Shown: in pieces, positions 18,528 to 27,057 of the stretch
Layout of the letters: each line of letters starts with the position of its first letter
Position numbering within the stretch: the stretch's first letter is position 1
Source: Kiritimatiellia bacterium
Lineage (GTDB): Bacteria; Verrucomicrobiota; Kiritimatiellia; CAIVKH01
Assembly: GCA_025054615.1 (NCBI GenBank)
Contig: JANWZO010000002.1
Location: 109,786-173,785 of the forward strand
DNA length: 64,000 bases
Reading direction: 5' to 3'
Notes under the pieces: generated by a model
Databases searched by the model: none
Seen by the model: the letters and a program-made list of their open reading frames with translations, nothing else
Told to the model about the DNA's origin: nothing
Made by a program: the position numbers and the translations under genes

Positions 18528-19656
18528 GGCTCTTTCGGACCTGCTGTACCATCATCGCGACAAAATGCCAGGCCAACCCCGCCACAATGACGACGGTTGA
18601 CACGTAGGGAATCAATCGGCCGACGTTATACGTGACCGCAAACGTGGACCATTGGGTGCCATCCGACTCCTCGCGGTAGGAAGCCTGGTAGAGGGTGTAA
18701 CCCCGCTCGCGCAAAGGCTTGTTCATCGCAATGAGCACATTTCGTTCGACCCCTTCTGCGGAAACCGAAACGAAGCTCGAGAAGTGTCGAGCCATCTCGG
18801 TGCCCGGATGCATTTCACGGCGGAAATCGATCAGTCGCACGACGAAGGGCAAGGGCTCTCGCGCCCGACGAAGGCCGACCCGAAACGCCGTTCCGTTGCG
18901 CTCGAACGCGCGTGGGACTTCATCCTCGCCAAATAGAATGGCCCGCACCTCCGGCGCGTCATCCGGGCGAATCCTAAGGATTGCCCCCGCGATATTTTCG
19001 CCCGGTTCCCTAGCCGGTCGCGCGGGTCGAAGGGAGGTGATCCCCTGACGACTCAACGGTGGATTGGCGATAGGCGCGGTCGACTGGAAGGCGCGGGCGT
19101 TCCGATGATATTCCTCGACCTCGATCGTAAGGCCTGCCTCCTCGAAGCGGCGGACGTCGCCGGGCTTTAGCCCGTCCGCCAGATAGGCGACCACGTCGCG
19201 GGCGATGCCATCGCTCGACCAGACGGCAAGCTCCCAATGCTGGTAGGACGCGGCAGCGCTGCTGGCCTCGCCCTCCTTGAGCGTCAGTTGCGATTCGGAG
19301 GCAAACCAACGCGTCACCGCGCCGCCCAGTAGAAGCAGAAGCAGGCCGAGGTGCGTGAGCAAAAGGCCGAACGGCATCGCGCGTTGCGCAAGGAGCCTCG
19401 CGAGATAGACGACCAGATTGACCGCGAGGATGGTCAACACCAGTTGCGTGCCGGGAAAGGGGATCAGGCCCCCGATCCAGACGATCCATGAATCAAAGAA
19501 ACGCGACTTCGCCTGATACAGACCGTGTTCGACCTGATAGAGCGTTCCCCAGAATGTGAGCACCATCAACACGGAAAGCCCGTAGACGGTGATTTTCGCC
19601 GAGCCGAGCCACTCCAGGGAGAGGCCGCTGCGCAGGGATAGGGAGGAGCCCTTCAT
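18520..19656 (-). CDS. resB: Cytochrome c biogenesis protein ResB/Ccs1
   Basis: The 378-residue protein has the ResB layout: an N-terminal membrane segment (KITVYGLSVLMVLTFWGTLYQ with the conserved GTLYQ), two further segments near residues 45-110 (FGLLLTHLGLLLLLLGG), a large periplasmic domain of about 220 residues, and a C-terminal segment (IPYVSTVVIVAGLAWHFVAMM). GYTLYQASY is typical of the family. With CcsA it transports and delivers heme for cytochrome c maturation. It is coupled to neighbours on both sides by short overlaps: four bases with the lipoprotein upstream and eight with ccsA. Confidence 0.93.
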   Translation of the reverse strand: MKGSSLSLRSGLSLEWLGSAKITVYGLSVLMVLTFWGTLYQVEHGLYQAKSRFFDSWIVWIGGLIPFPGTQLVLTILAVNLVVYLARLLAQRAMPFGLLLTHLGLLLLLLGGAVTRWFASESQLTLKEGEASSAAASYQHWELAVWSSDGIARDVVAYLADGLKPGDVRRFEEAGLTIEVEEYHRNARAFQSTAPIANPPLSRQGITSLRPARPAREPGENIAGAILRIRPDDAPEVRAILFGEDEVPRAFERNGTAFRVGLRRAREPLPFVVRLIDFRREMHPGTEMARHFSSFVSVSAEGVERNVLIAMNKPLRERGYTLYQASYREESDGTQWSTFAVTYNVGRLIPYVSTVVIVAGLAWHFVAMMVQQVRKSHA

Positions 19657-20297
19657 GGCCTCAATGAGCGGCAGAGGGCGAGAAACGCCTCCTTCTGTTC
19701 CGCGATCAGCGCGCGAGGCGCCGTCAGTTTTACGAAAATCGTGTGCGTATCCGCAGGCAGAATCGCGGCGAGCATCGAGGGATCCGCCTCCGGCGCGACC
19801 GCCGCGAAGTCATAGACCAGGCAGGGGAACCCACCTTCCGTCTCAAATGTTTGAGGTGAGCGCGCGAAGCGGGCAAGTTCGTCGGCCGGGATCGATACAT
19901 TGATCTGGCCGGCCCAGCGCGCGAGATTGCCCTCCAATCCACCAACGGGACCTGGAAATGCGGTGAGCGTGCACTCCGCGCCGTTCGCACCGACCGCAAA
20001 GGTCATCAGACGCATCGGGTGACCCGGTTTCTCTACCCATCCTTCGGGAGAGGTCCATCGGACTGCGACAGGAGCGGCAGCAACAGTCGGGGCGCCCGGC
20101 GCGTCGCGGTCCGCAGGGGATGGCGCCGCGGACTCGGTCGGTTGTGCGCGAGCCATCGCCGCCACGTCCGCGAGGCGTTCAGTGCGGGTTGGGGCTTCGA
20201 CGAAGATTTCGCGATATCGCCGCGGCTGCAGGTCGTTTTCCCGAGTGCACCCGACCATGACAGTTGCCGCCACCGCGGCCAGGAATCGATTTTTCAT
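19653..20297 (-). CDS. Putative lipoprotein in the cytochrome c maturation operon
   Basis: The 214-residue protein starts MKNRFLAAVAATVMVGC, a short lipoprotein signal with the lipidated Cys near residue 17. After a Pro/Ala-rich spacer comes a compact domain (VRWTSPEGWVEKPGHPMRLMTF, ECTLTAFPGPVGGLEGNLARWAGQI, and a C-terminal helix with IAEQKEAFLALCRSLRP). The pattern of Trp-Pro-Gly-Trp followed by Cys-x-Thr-x-Phe-Pro-Gly resembles uncharacterised proteins often found beside cytochrome genes. I know no tested function. It overlaps resB by four bases, so a role in heme or cytochrome assembly at the membrane is an inference from position. Confidence 0.75.
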   Translation of the reverse strand: MKNRFLAAVAATVMVGCTRENDLQPRRYREIFVEAPTRTERLADVAAMARAQPTESAAPSPADRDAPGAPTVAAAPVAVRWTSPEGWVEKPGHPMRLMTFAVGANGAECTLTAFPGPVGGLEGNLARWAGQINVSIPADELARFARSPQTFETEGGFPCLVYDFAAVAPEADPSMLAAILPADTHTIFVKLTAPRALIAEQKEAFLALCRSLRP

Positions 20298-20335
20298 GTC
20301 CGCGGCAAACGTACTTTCGCAGAGCCCTAAGTCAA

Positions 20336-20379
20336 GGGATCCGAGATCCCGCTTGCTCGGACCAGCCTCTGGAGGCTGG
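20336..20379 (-). terminator. Two adjacent hairpins downstream of the GH57 gene (possible terminator)
   Basis: CCAGCCT at 20362-20368 pairs with AGGCTGG at 20373-20379 around a four-base loop. GGGAT at 20336-20340 pairs with ATCCC at 20346-20350. They lie just after the stop of the leftward GH57 gene. No T tract follows on the transcript side, so an intrinsic terminator is not proven. Confidence 0.3.
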
Positions 20380-20414
20380 CAAGGGGCCCGCCGGCGAATA
20401 GCGTAAAGCGAATG

Positions 20415-23400
20415 TCAGGGCAGCCGAACCCCAATGCGGTATACGCGCATCGGTTGAGTGTTGGTCACCGTAAAGGGGAAACTCGAGCCATTCGGCTGGC
20501 CGGACGCGTGGAAGCCCATCGGCACCCATTGGTCGTTGAGCAAATTGGTCGACCACCAGACCTCGTAGATGCGGCTGTTTGTCGTCGGGCTAGGCACCCA
20601 GATCTGCATTTCACTGGTTCCGGCGATGGCAGGAATGACCGGGATCCAGACCGAGAGCGAATTCGTCGGCACTGTGTCGGCGATGAATTCCTCAAGGTTG
20701 CTTGCGCCGTCGCCGTCAGAGTCGGCATTGGAGACTGCGCAGGTTGCGCACCCAAAGTGCGCGGTCTCCCATGCATCGGAGAGCCCGTCGCCATCCGCAT
20801 CGGAAATTCCAGGCAGCCGAATGATCGCCACCGTGGCACTCGTGCTCGACCCGCTTCCAGAGCCGGGGGAAGTAATGCGGAGGTCGTTGAGGAAGAAGTC
20901 GTAATCCGAGCCGGAGCCTGCGTTATAGTTCCATGCGCGGAAAAGGGCGGCCGTCATGTTTGCCTGGGGGACGAAATGGCCGATATTCGTGCGCGTGGAG
21001 CCGCCGAGCGGCGTGATCCGCGCGACCCAACTCGTCGGGCCGGTCAGCGTCAGTTCGATGTCGATACCGCCGGATGTCCAGCCGACGTCGGTAGAACCGC
21101 CGGAAATACTGTAGTTTTGGTCACCGCCGTTGAAATAAAACTCCCACAACAGATTGCTCTGGGCGTTCCACAGAGCGATTCCAACCCCGCCACCGTTGTT
21201 GATGAACCCGTTGTCCATTTTCACATGCAGCGTCTGGCCCGCGGAGAGCGGCACCGGCAGCGGCCGACGGACGTCGGCCACATGGCCGTTGTTGGCATAG
21301 AGACCCCAGGCGGGCGTGCCGATGTTGACCGCCGCGCTGGTGGCCATGAATTGGCCATTGCGGTTCGGATCCGATGAGCTGTTGTGGAAGGACCATGGCC
21401 CGAATCCGGAACCGCCATTGTCGCCGGCCTGCCATCCGTCTTGGTAGGCCGCATTTGCTCCGCGGTCAGCCGCGTTCGTCGTCAACGAAAAGCCGGAATT
21501 GGTGCCCGTGACGGTGATGAGGTTCGTCCCCACGGCTAGCGGGACATTCGCAATCGACCATTGCGACGCGTGCGAGAAAAGACCAGTCGCGCCATTCAGG
21601 CTGTTGCTCCAGCGGAGAAACCCTTGCAGATCCGGCCCCGCCGTACCCTGCACGGTGAACACGGTGACGTCGTAACTGACAGTCGTGGTGGCCGGAGGAT
21701 TTGTGATCACCAGGCCGTTGGGGATGGTCGGCGGGTTGCAGGGATTCAGCGCGAAGTGCCAATCCTGCCCGTTGTTGTTGTCCCAGACGCCGAGGCCGTT
21801 ATGGAACACCATGTTAATGTTTGTCCGGCTCGCCGGTGGCGTGACCGTGATGCGCCAGAGGTTGTTGGTGATCTTGGTCATCGCCTGGCTCTGGATGACG
21901 GTGCTCCATTGATTGTAGCCGAGGTGCAGAAACACCTGCGTCGCAGTTTGGAGTGGACCGGCATTCGGGTAATAGGAGATCGTCACCGGCTGGCACGCCG
22001 GCGCATTCGAGAAGACAACCGTCGACGGGCCGGTCGGCGCCTCACAGTCGCGAATCGAGGTAGAGTAGTTCGCCCCGTTGTTGTTGTCTGTCAGCGTGCC
22101 GGAGCTGTTCTGAAAATAGATCTGCAAAACGGGGGCGTTGTCCGGCACGGTGGCGAAGGTGTAGGTGGACGTGCCGCCGGACGTCGTCATCGTCACGGAG
22201 GTGAACGGACCGCTGTTTGAGAAGCGGCTCCAAAGGATCACCGGCGCCACATTGCTGAGCGGGCCTTCATTTGCGCGATACGTCACCGTGAGTGGTGCAC
22301 AATCTCGCGGATCGGCGGAAAAGGAAACTTCGGGTGCCGCGGGAGCGCCAGCCCCATCGTCCTCGACGAACACGTGCTGGATTTCCGACCTGTGGACATT
22401 GCCGCGCCCGTCAATCGCCTCGATGTAGTAATCGAGAAGCTTGCCGCGGAAACCCGGCACGTTGGCGTCGGTGATGCGCACGAAATAGTAGTCCGCGATA
22501 ATAGGGGACGGCCAGTAGGCCGGGTCAAACACGACATAATCGATCTCGCTGTTGGCGGCGCGCGCGTTGAGCGCTGAGCGGGTCTTCGGCAGTTCACGTT
22601 TCGTCATCGGAATCGTGTGCCACGAACCGACATCTGGCCCGCCGGCATAGGTTTCGTTATGGGTTGTCGCCATCGAATTGGTGCCGTCATGATCCTTGCG
22701 CACCTTGACGACGATGCTGGTGATCCCGCTCACGTCATACGCGTGCGTCCAGATATAGAACTCCGAGGTCGACATCTTCTTGAGGAAGTTCAAATTCGTC
22801 CCTGAGCCGAACCGGTTGAACCATCCAAACGTCCAGCCGCCGGGATTCCATGGAAAGCGCTGAGGCTTCAGCACGGTCGGCGGCGTCTGATCCAAATTAA
22901 TGTTCGCGTCGACGAACGGCTTGACCATCTGAATCGCGTTCTTCGTCGCCAGGCCCGGTTTCACCTCGTCGTCATTCCCAAGGCCGCCATAGTAATTGAA
23001 GCCGGAATCCAGACCCTTGAGGTAAATGTGCCAACCGAGCTCGGCGACGTTTGCGCCGGTCCAGGTCCCGTCCCAGTCGTAGGGCGCCTGAATCTTCCAC
23101 GCTTGGACAGAGTTGGCGCCGTAGAGCTGCTTGTGAATCTGCTCGGCGGTTTCCACCCAGTTCGCGCCGGCCATCAGCGGCGCATAGCTGAAAAACTTGA
23201 GCGAGAAGCCCGGCGTTTCGAAATCCGTGCCGGTGTTTGCAAAGCGATTCGTCGCGCCGGTTCCCAGCAGCGGCGGCTCGATCCATTTGAGGAAATAGGG
23301 TGAGCCATAATCCATTTCGGGAAAGATCCACGCGCCGTCCTCGATGTGAACGATTGGCGCTGCCGCGCCGAATTGGTTCACGAAATCCTGTGGCGTGGTC

Positions 23401-24569
23401 CGCTTGTAGCCCGCCGCCGCGCTGTCGTTGAAAAACTGCGGCGTCGCCTCCATCCAGGACGAGTAGCCGCCGCCCCACGCATTGTCGCCGTCCGTCGCCG
23501 GCATCACGATCACGGGCCGGGCCGAATTCGTGGCGAATGGCGAGATGAACGCGCCAATCTTGCCGATCCCCTCGTTCGCGTACCCATAGCGGTAACTCAG
23601 GACGTCATCCGACGGCACCATGATCATCGTCTTCTGCGCGCCGGTTTCCGGATTTATGTATTGCACGCGGTGGAGTTGGTAGGCATACGGCGCGACATTC
23701 CATGCCGCGTTCCCCGGGTTCGGCTCGGAATACCACCATCCTGTCGTCGGCGAAGGACCCAGAAGGTCGGCACGGTTCGGGGGACTGGAATAAATGTTCC
23801 ATGTCCCCGTCGGGTTCACGACGTTGAAATATGTCGGGCACGTGCGGCTCAAGTGGTGGCTCGCCACGATCACCCACTCGTAGCCCTCGTCGACCAACAC
23901 ATCCACCAGGTGCCGCGAAAACGCCATCTCCGTCGGGAAAAAACCCTTCGAGTGGTCACTGAGATTTGGGTTCCCATTCCACGCCTTCCACCAAGCCTGC
24001 TTGAATATCTGGATTTCCTTGCGCAACACCGGCTTGGGCAGCAGCGGCGCCAGCGAATGGTGGTAGGTGAACCCCACCAGGTCCAGCCGCCTCGACCCCG
24101 ACGGAGTCAGCCACGTCCGCGCCTCGCGATTCCCGTTCCACCAGCCACTGCTGTAGCCGAGATGGCCCCCCGCGCCCAGTTGGCGAACGTTGTCAATCAG
24201 CGACCCCGAGTAACTCAGCGCGAACCCGCCCTGGCTGCTGAACGTGGCGAGCGAATCGCGCGGCCGGTTCTGATAGGCGTTCCGGCGGTCGTCCAGGCCG
24301 AATATATCCGTGAGATTGTTTTCCGGATGTTGCTTGGTGCTCAGACCATTGAAATTCTGGGTCGGCTTCAGCACGATCGAGTCCCATGCATACTGCCCAC
24401 GATTCGTCTGAGATCCGTTCCGGTTCCAGTCCGGCCAGTACAAGGGCTGATGATTGTGCCAAAAGCGGGTGACATGCACATTCGGATTGGCCGCCGCTCC
24501 GGCAACCAGACCGACAAAAATGATGATACCTGCCCATGTATACTTTGCTGCCAACCGAGAATCGATCAT
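20415..24569 (-). CDS. Secreted GH57-type alpha-glucanase with starch-binding modules and calcium-loop C-terminus
   Basis: The 1384-residue protein begins with a signal peptide (TWAGIIIFVGLVAGAAA, cleavage near residue 27). The GH57 catalytic region covers about residues 30-560: FWHNHQPLYWPDW holds the HQP motif, GFFPTEMAFS the likely nucleophile Glu, and ATDGDNAWGGGYSSW the acid/base Asp. Two CBM25-like starch-binding modules follow near 750-850 and 853-960 (PLTVTYRANEGPL, PVTISYYPNAGPL, and WDNNNGQDW). A lectin-like domain comes next. Near residue 1250 the loops DADGDGLSDAWE and NADSDGDGASNLEEF are thrombospondin-3-like calcium motifs, and the protein ends in a domain finishing YRIGVRLP. 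It is probably an alpha-amylase or amylopullulanase acting outside the cell. Divergent from lysA. Confidence 0.88.
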   Translation of the reverse strand: MIDSRLAAKYTWAGIIIFVGLVAGAAANPNVHVTRFWHNHQPLYWPDWNRNGSQTNRGQYAWDSIVLKPTQNFNGLSTKQHPENNLTDIFGLDDRRNAYQNRPRDSLATFSSQGGFALSYSGSLIDNVRQLGAGGHLGYSSGWWNGNREARTWLTPSGSRRLDLVGFTYHHSLAPLLPKPVLRKEIQIFKQAWWKAWNGNPNLSDHSKGFFPTEMAFSRHLVDVLVDEGYEWVIVASHHLSRTCPTYFNVVNPTGTWNIYSSPPNRADLLGPSPTTGWWYSEPNPGNAAWNVAPYAYQLHRVQYINPETGAQKTMIMVPSDDVLSYRYGYANEGIGKIGAFISPFATNSARPVIVMPATDGDNAWGGGYSSWMEATPQFFNDSAAAGYKRTTPQDFVNQFGAAAPIVHIEDGAWIFPEMDYGSPYFLKWIEPPLLGTGATNRFANTGTDFETPGFSLKFFSYAPLMAGANWVETAEQIHKQLYGANSVQAWKIQAPYDWDGTWTGANVAELGWHIYLKGLDSGFNYYGGLGNDDEVKPGLATKNAIQMVKPFVDANINLDQTPPTVLKPQRFPWNPGGWTFGWFNRFGSGTNLNFLKKMSTSEFYIWTHAYDVSGITSIVVKVRKDHDGTNSMATTHNETYAGGPDVGSWHTIPMTKRELPKTRSALNARAANSEIDYVVFDPAYWPSPIIADYYFVRITDANVPGFRGKLLDYYIEAIDGRGNVHRSEIQHVFVEDDGAGAPAAPEVSFSADPRDCAPLTVTYRANEGPLSNVAPVILWSRFSNSGPFTSVTMTTSGGTSTYTFATVPDNAPVLQIYFQNSSGTLTDNNNGANYSTSIRDCEAPTGPSTVVFSNAPACQPVTISYYPNAGPLQTATQVFLHLGYNQWSTVIQSQAMTKITNNLWRITVTPPASRTNINMVFHNGLGVWDNNNGQDWHFALNPCNPPTIPNGLVITNPPATTTVSYDVTVFTVQGTAGPDLQGFLRWSNSLNGATGLFSHASQWSIANVPLAVGTNLITVTGTNSGFSLTTNAADRGANAAYQDGWQAGDNGGSGFGPWSFHNSSSDPNRNGQFMATSAAVNIGTPAWGLYANNGHVADVRRPLPVPLSAGQTLHVKMDNGFINNGGGVGIALWNAQSNLLWEFYFNGGDQNYSISGGSTDVGWTSGGIDIELTLTGPTSWVARITPLGGSTRTNIGHFVPQANMTAALFRAWNYNAGSGSDYDFFLNDLRITSPGSGSGSSTSATVAIIRLPGISDADGDGLSDAWETAHFGCATCAVSNADSDGDGASNLEEFIADTVPTNSLSVWIPVIPAIAGTSEMQIWVPSPTTNSRIYEVWWSTNLLNDQWVPMGFHASGQPNGSSFPFTVTNTQPMRVYRIGVRLP

Positions 24570-24769
24570 GTCTGCTCCGACTTAATTTGTTTAGTAAAAC
24601 GCTACACCAGCTTCAGTTCTACCGTAAAGGTAATTATAAAAAATTTTTTGCCATTTCTTGACCCAAACCGAAAAATTGGCATATCCAACGCCGATCCAAC
24701 ATGATCTGAAACAAAACCAACCGCCGTGTAAACGCCCGCCGGGCGCGGCGAACCTCGTGAACAAGGCCG
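24570..24769. promoter_or_regulatory. Divergent intergenic region between the GH57 gene and lysA
   Basis: Two hundred bases without a gene must hold promoters for both flanking genes. The 24590-24720 part is clearly AT-richer than its surroundings and includes AATTATAAAAAATTTTTTG. I could not choose a specific -35/-10 pair. Confidence 0.4.
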
Positions 24770-26020
24770 ATGAATCCCTTTGAATACCAGAATGGCGAAT
24801 TGCATGCGGATGAAATCCCCGTTGCGGCACTTGCCCGCGACTATGGCACTCCGCTGTTCATCTACAGCCGCTCCGCCATCCGCGAAAACTTCCGCGCCCT
24901 CCGCCGCGCCCTCGCCCCGCTCAACCCGTTGATCTGCTACGCGGTCAAGACCAACTCCAACCTCGCGGTCATTGCCACGCTCGCCCAGGAGGGAGCCGGC
25001 GCCGACATCGTCTCCGCGGGCGAACTCTTCCGTGCGCGACGAGCCGGCATACCGCCGGAAAAAATTTCCTTCGCCGGCGTCGGCAAAACCGCTGACGAAA
25101 TCGATGCCGCCCTTCGCGAGGGGATCCTCCTGTTCACCGTCGAATCAGAACCGGAATTGGACCGCATCTCAGCGCGCGCCGCGCGGATGGGCGCCACCGC
25201 ACGCATCGCCATCCGCGTCAATCCGGATGTCGACCCCCGCACCCACACCTACATCAGTACGGGCAAAAAAGAGAACAAATTCGGCGTCGACCTGCTTCGC
25301 GCGCGCGCCCTCTACGAGCGCGCCGCGCATTTGCCCGGCCTCGAAATAGCAGGACTTCACATGCACATCGGCTCGCAAATCCTGAGCTCCGAGCCGTTTG
25401 CCGAAGCCGCGCGAAAGGCCGCCGAACTCTGCGCCGAACTCAAGGCGCGCTATCCCACCTTTCGCCTGCTCGACATCGGCGGCGGCATTGGCATCCAGTA
25501 TCGGTCCGACCAGGTCCCTCTGACCCCAGAAGCCTACGCCGCCGCCGTCGCGCCCACTCTCGCCCCGCTCGGCCTGCAAATCATGATGGAGCCGGGCCGG
25601 TTCCTCGTCGGCAACGCGGGCCTACTCGTCACCCGAGTGCAGTACGTCAAAAACGGCCCCTCCAAAAAATTCATCATCGTCGACGCCGCGATGAACGACC
25701 TGATCCGCCCTCCACTTTATCAGGCCTACCATCACATCGAAGCTGTACGCCAGGCCGGTGGAACGGTCTTCGGCGATGTCGTCGGGCCCGTTTGCGAATC
25801 GGGCGATTTCTTCGCGCTGGACCGCGAGCTGCCCGCCGTGGAGGAGGGCGATCTCCTCGCCATTCGTGGTGCTGGAGCCTACGCCTTCTCCATGTCATCC
25901 AACTACAACAGCCGCCCCCGCGCCGCCGAAGTCATGGTCGAAGGCGGCCGCGCCGAGCTTATCCGCGCTCGAGAGACGTTCGACGACCTCATTCGGGGCG
26001 AACGGATCCCCCAGTGGTAA
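24770..26020 (+). CDS. lysA: Diaminopimelate decarboxylase
   Basis: This fold type III PLP enzyme decarboxylates meso-diaminopimelate to lysine. The 416-residue product has the PLP-lysine motif PLICYAVKTNSNLAV near residue 60, GADIVSAGEL, GKKENKFGVDL, LHMHIGSQI near 200, the phosphate-binding LLDIGGGIGIQY near 240, MMEPGRFLVGNAG and the active-site Cys motif GPVCESGDFF near 340. Length and motif order are normal. It is divergent from the GH57 gene. The nucleotidyltransferase gene follows 68 bases downstream and may be co-transcribed. Confidence 0.97.
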   Translation: MNPFEYQNGELHADEIPVAALARDYGTPLFIYSRSAIRENFRALRRALAPLNPLICYAVKTNSNLAVIATLAQEGAGADIVSAGELFRARRAGIPPEKISFAGVGKTADEIDAALREGILLFTVESEPELDRISARAARMGATARIAIRVNPDVDPRTHTYISTGKKENKFGVDLLRARALYERAAHLPGLEIAGLHMHIGSQILSSEPFAEAARKAAELCAELKARYPTFRLLDIGGGIGIQYRSDQVPLTPEAYAAAVAPTLAPLGLQIMMEPGRFLVGNAGLLVTRVQYVKNGPSKKFIIVDAAMNDLIRPPLYQAYHHIEAVRQAGGTVFGDVVGPVCESGDFFALDRELPAVEEGDLLAIRGAGAYAFSMSSNYNSRPRAAEVMVEGGRAELIRARETFDDLIRGERIPQW

Positions 26021-26088
26021 GGTCGCTGGGCTGAGCGCCTTTCCTTTCTCCCCTTTCGCCGCGCCGCCTCCGCAGATATAGTCCGCCC

Positions 26089-26808
26089 ATGCTTCCCGCG
26101 ATCCTCCTCGTCGGTGGGCTTGGGACCCGGCTCCGCGCGCTCTACCCGGACCGCCCCAAGGCCTTGGTCCCGGTTCGCGGCCGCCCGTTTCTTGAATGGA
26201 TGATCGGCTGGCTTCTCGCGCAAGGCGTCACGCGCATTCATCTGGCCGCCGGCTACCGCGCTCAGCAGATCCTCGACTGGGCCGCTTCTCGCCTGGGCGA
26301 CGGCCTCTCCGTATCGTGCGAGGAAACGCCGCTCGGCACAGGCGGCGGGCTCCGTTTCGCGTTAGACCACGTCCCGGGCGATGAAATCCTCGCGCTCAAC
26401 GGCGATAGCTTTCTCCCCGCCCTCGAGCTCGCCGCCTGGCTCCGCGAGCCCCTGTCACCAGACCTCGACGGCGAAATCGCGATCACCCGAATCGACGCCC
26501 CCGGCCGTTATGGAACGGTCGAATTCGATCCCGCGACCCGCCGGATCCTCGCTTTCCTCGAAAAAGCCGACCGCCCCGCCGGCTGGGTCAACGGCGGCGT
26601 CTACCGGCTCCGGCGCGCCGCCCTCGAAGCTCGCCCAGCCGGGGTTCCCTTCTCAATGGAAACCGACTTTTTTCCCACGCTGTCCGCCGCCGGCCGTCTC
26701 CGCGCGCGCCCCGTCGACCCGCCGCTGCTCGACATGGGCACACCCGACGGCCTCCAAACGCTCGAACGCTGGATGGCCGCTCACCCCGAACGGTTCCATG
26801 CTCGCTGA
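26089..26808 (+). CDS. Sugar-phosphate nucleotidyltransferase (HddC/RfbA-like)
   Basis: The 239-residue protein is a single nucleotidyltransferase domain. It has LLVGGLGTRLRALYPDRPKAL (the nucleotide-binding GxGTRL...PK signature) at residues 6-26, PFLEWMIGWL, the substrate-side ETPLGTGGGLRFAL near 85, the metal-binding LALNGDSF near 100 and VNGGVYRL near 165. The size and motif forms resemble D-glycero-D-manno-heptose-1-phosphate guanylyltransferases and related small enzymes making NDP-sugars for surface glycans. The substrate is not fixed by sequence. A half palindrome (TTCCATGCTCGC) spans its last codons, 70 bases before the array at 26885. Confidence 0.85.
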   Translation: MLPAILLVGGLGTRLRALYPDRPKALVPVRGRPFLEWMIGWLLAQGVTRIHLAAGYRAQQILDWAASRLGDGLSVSCEETPLGTGGGLRFALDHVPGDEILALNGDSFLPALELAAWLREPLSPDLDGEIAITRIDAPGRYGTVEFDPATRRILAFLEKADRPAGWVNGGVYRLRRAALEARPAGVPFSMETDFFPTLSAAGRLRARPVDPPLLDMGTPDGLQTLERWMAAHPERFHAR

Positions 26809-26884
26809 CCCGATCTCGCCAGCCCTTGAGCGACCCGTTCGCGAGGGAAAACCATCGCGTTCGCGGCGGAGGCGCCGCGCCGAA

Positions 26885-27057
26885 TTTCCATCGCATGGAA
26901 AATTCGCGGAAAAATTTTCCATGCCATGGAAAATCGGCCAAAAAATTTTCCATGCCATGGAAAATTCGCGGGAAAAATTTCCATGCCATGGAAATTTCGC
27001 CGAAAAAATTTCCATCGTATGGAAACATGCATGAGGAGGCTTTCCATGCTCTGTAAA
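26885..27057. repeat. Six-unit palindrome array with 31-bp period (array 2)
   Basis: Six 17-nt units are centred at 26893, 26924, 26955, 26986, 27017 and 27049, so steps are 31, 31, 31, 31 and 32 bp. Units 1-5 are near-perfect palindromes TTTCCAT-NNN-ATGGAAA with centres CGC, GCC, GCC, GCC and CGT. Unit 6 is TTTCCATGCTCTGTAAA, with a degenerate right arm. The linkers are 13-15 nt and themselves similar, around TTCGCGG followed by AAAAA. Unit 6 contains the start codon of the DUF2961 gene. No cas gene is near, and the linkers are not unique spacers, so this is not a CRISPR array. Confidence 0.95.
27034..27039 (+). promoter_or_regulatory. Ribosome binding site that fixes the DUF2961 start
   Basis: GAGGAG at 27034-27039, in the linker between palindrome units 5 and 6, lies six bases before ATG 27046. 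It is the only strong Shine-Dalgarno site here and excludes the in-frame ATGs inside units 2-5 as starts. Confidence 0.8.

Noticed and set aside
23346-24704. Long open frame on the + strand opposite the GH57 gene
   Set aside because: It is the shadow of a GC-rich gene; its translation is Arg/His/Val-rich with no motif.
26826-27056. Open frames across the palindrome array (peptides like FPCHGK / FSMPWK / FHAMEI)
   Set aside because: They exist in several frames on both strands because the repeat lacks stops; they are artefacts of the repeat.
26885-27057. Reading array 2 as a CRISPR array
   Set aside because: The intervals are only 13-15 nt and similar to each other rather than unique, the repeat is a short perfect palindrome, and no cas gene is near.
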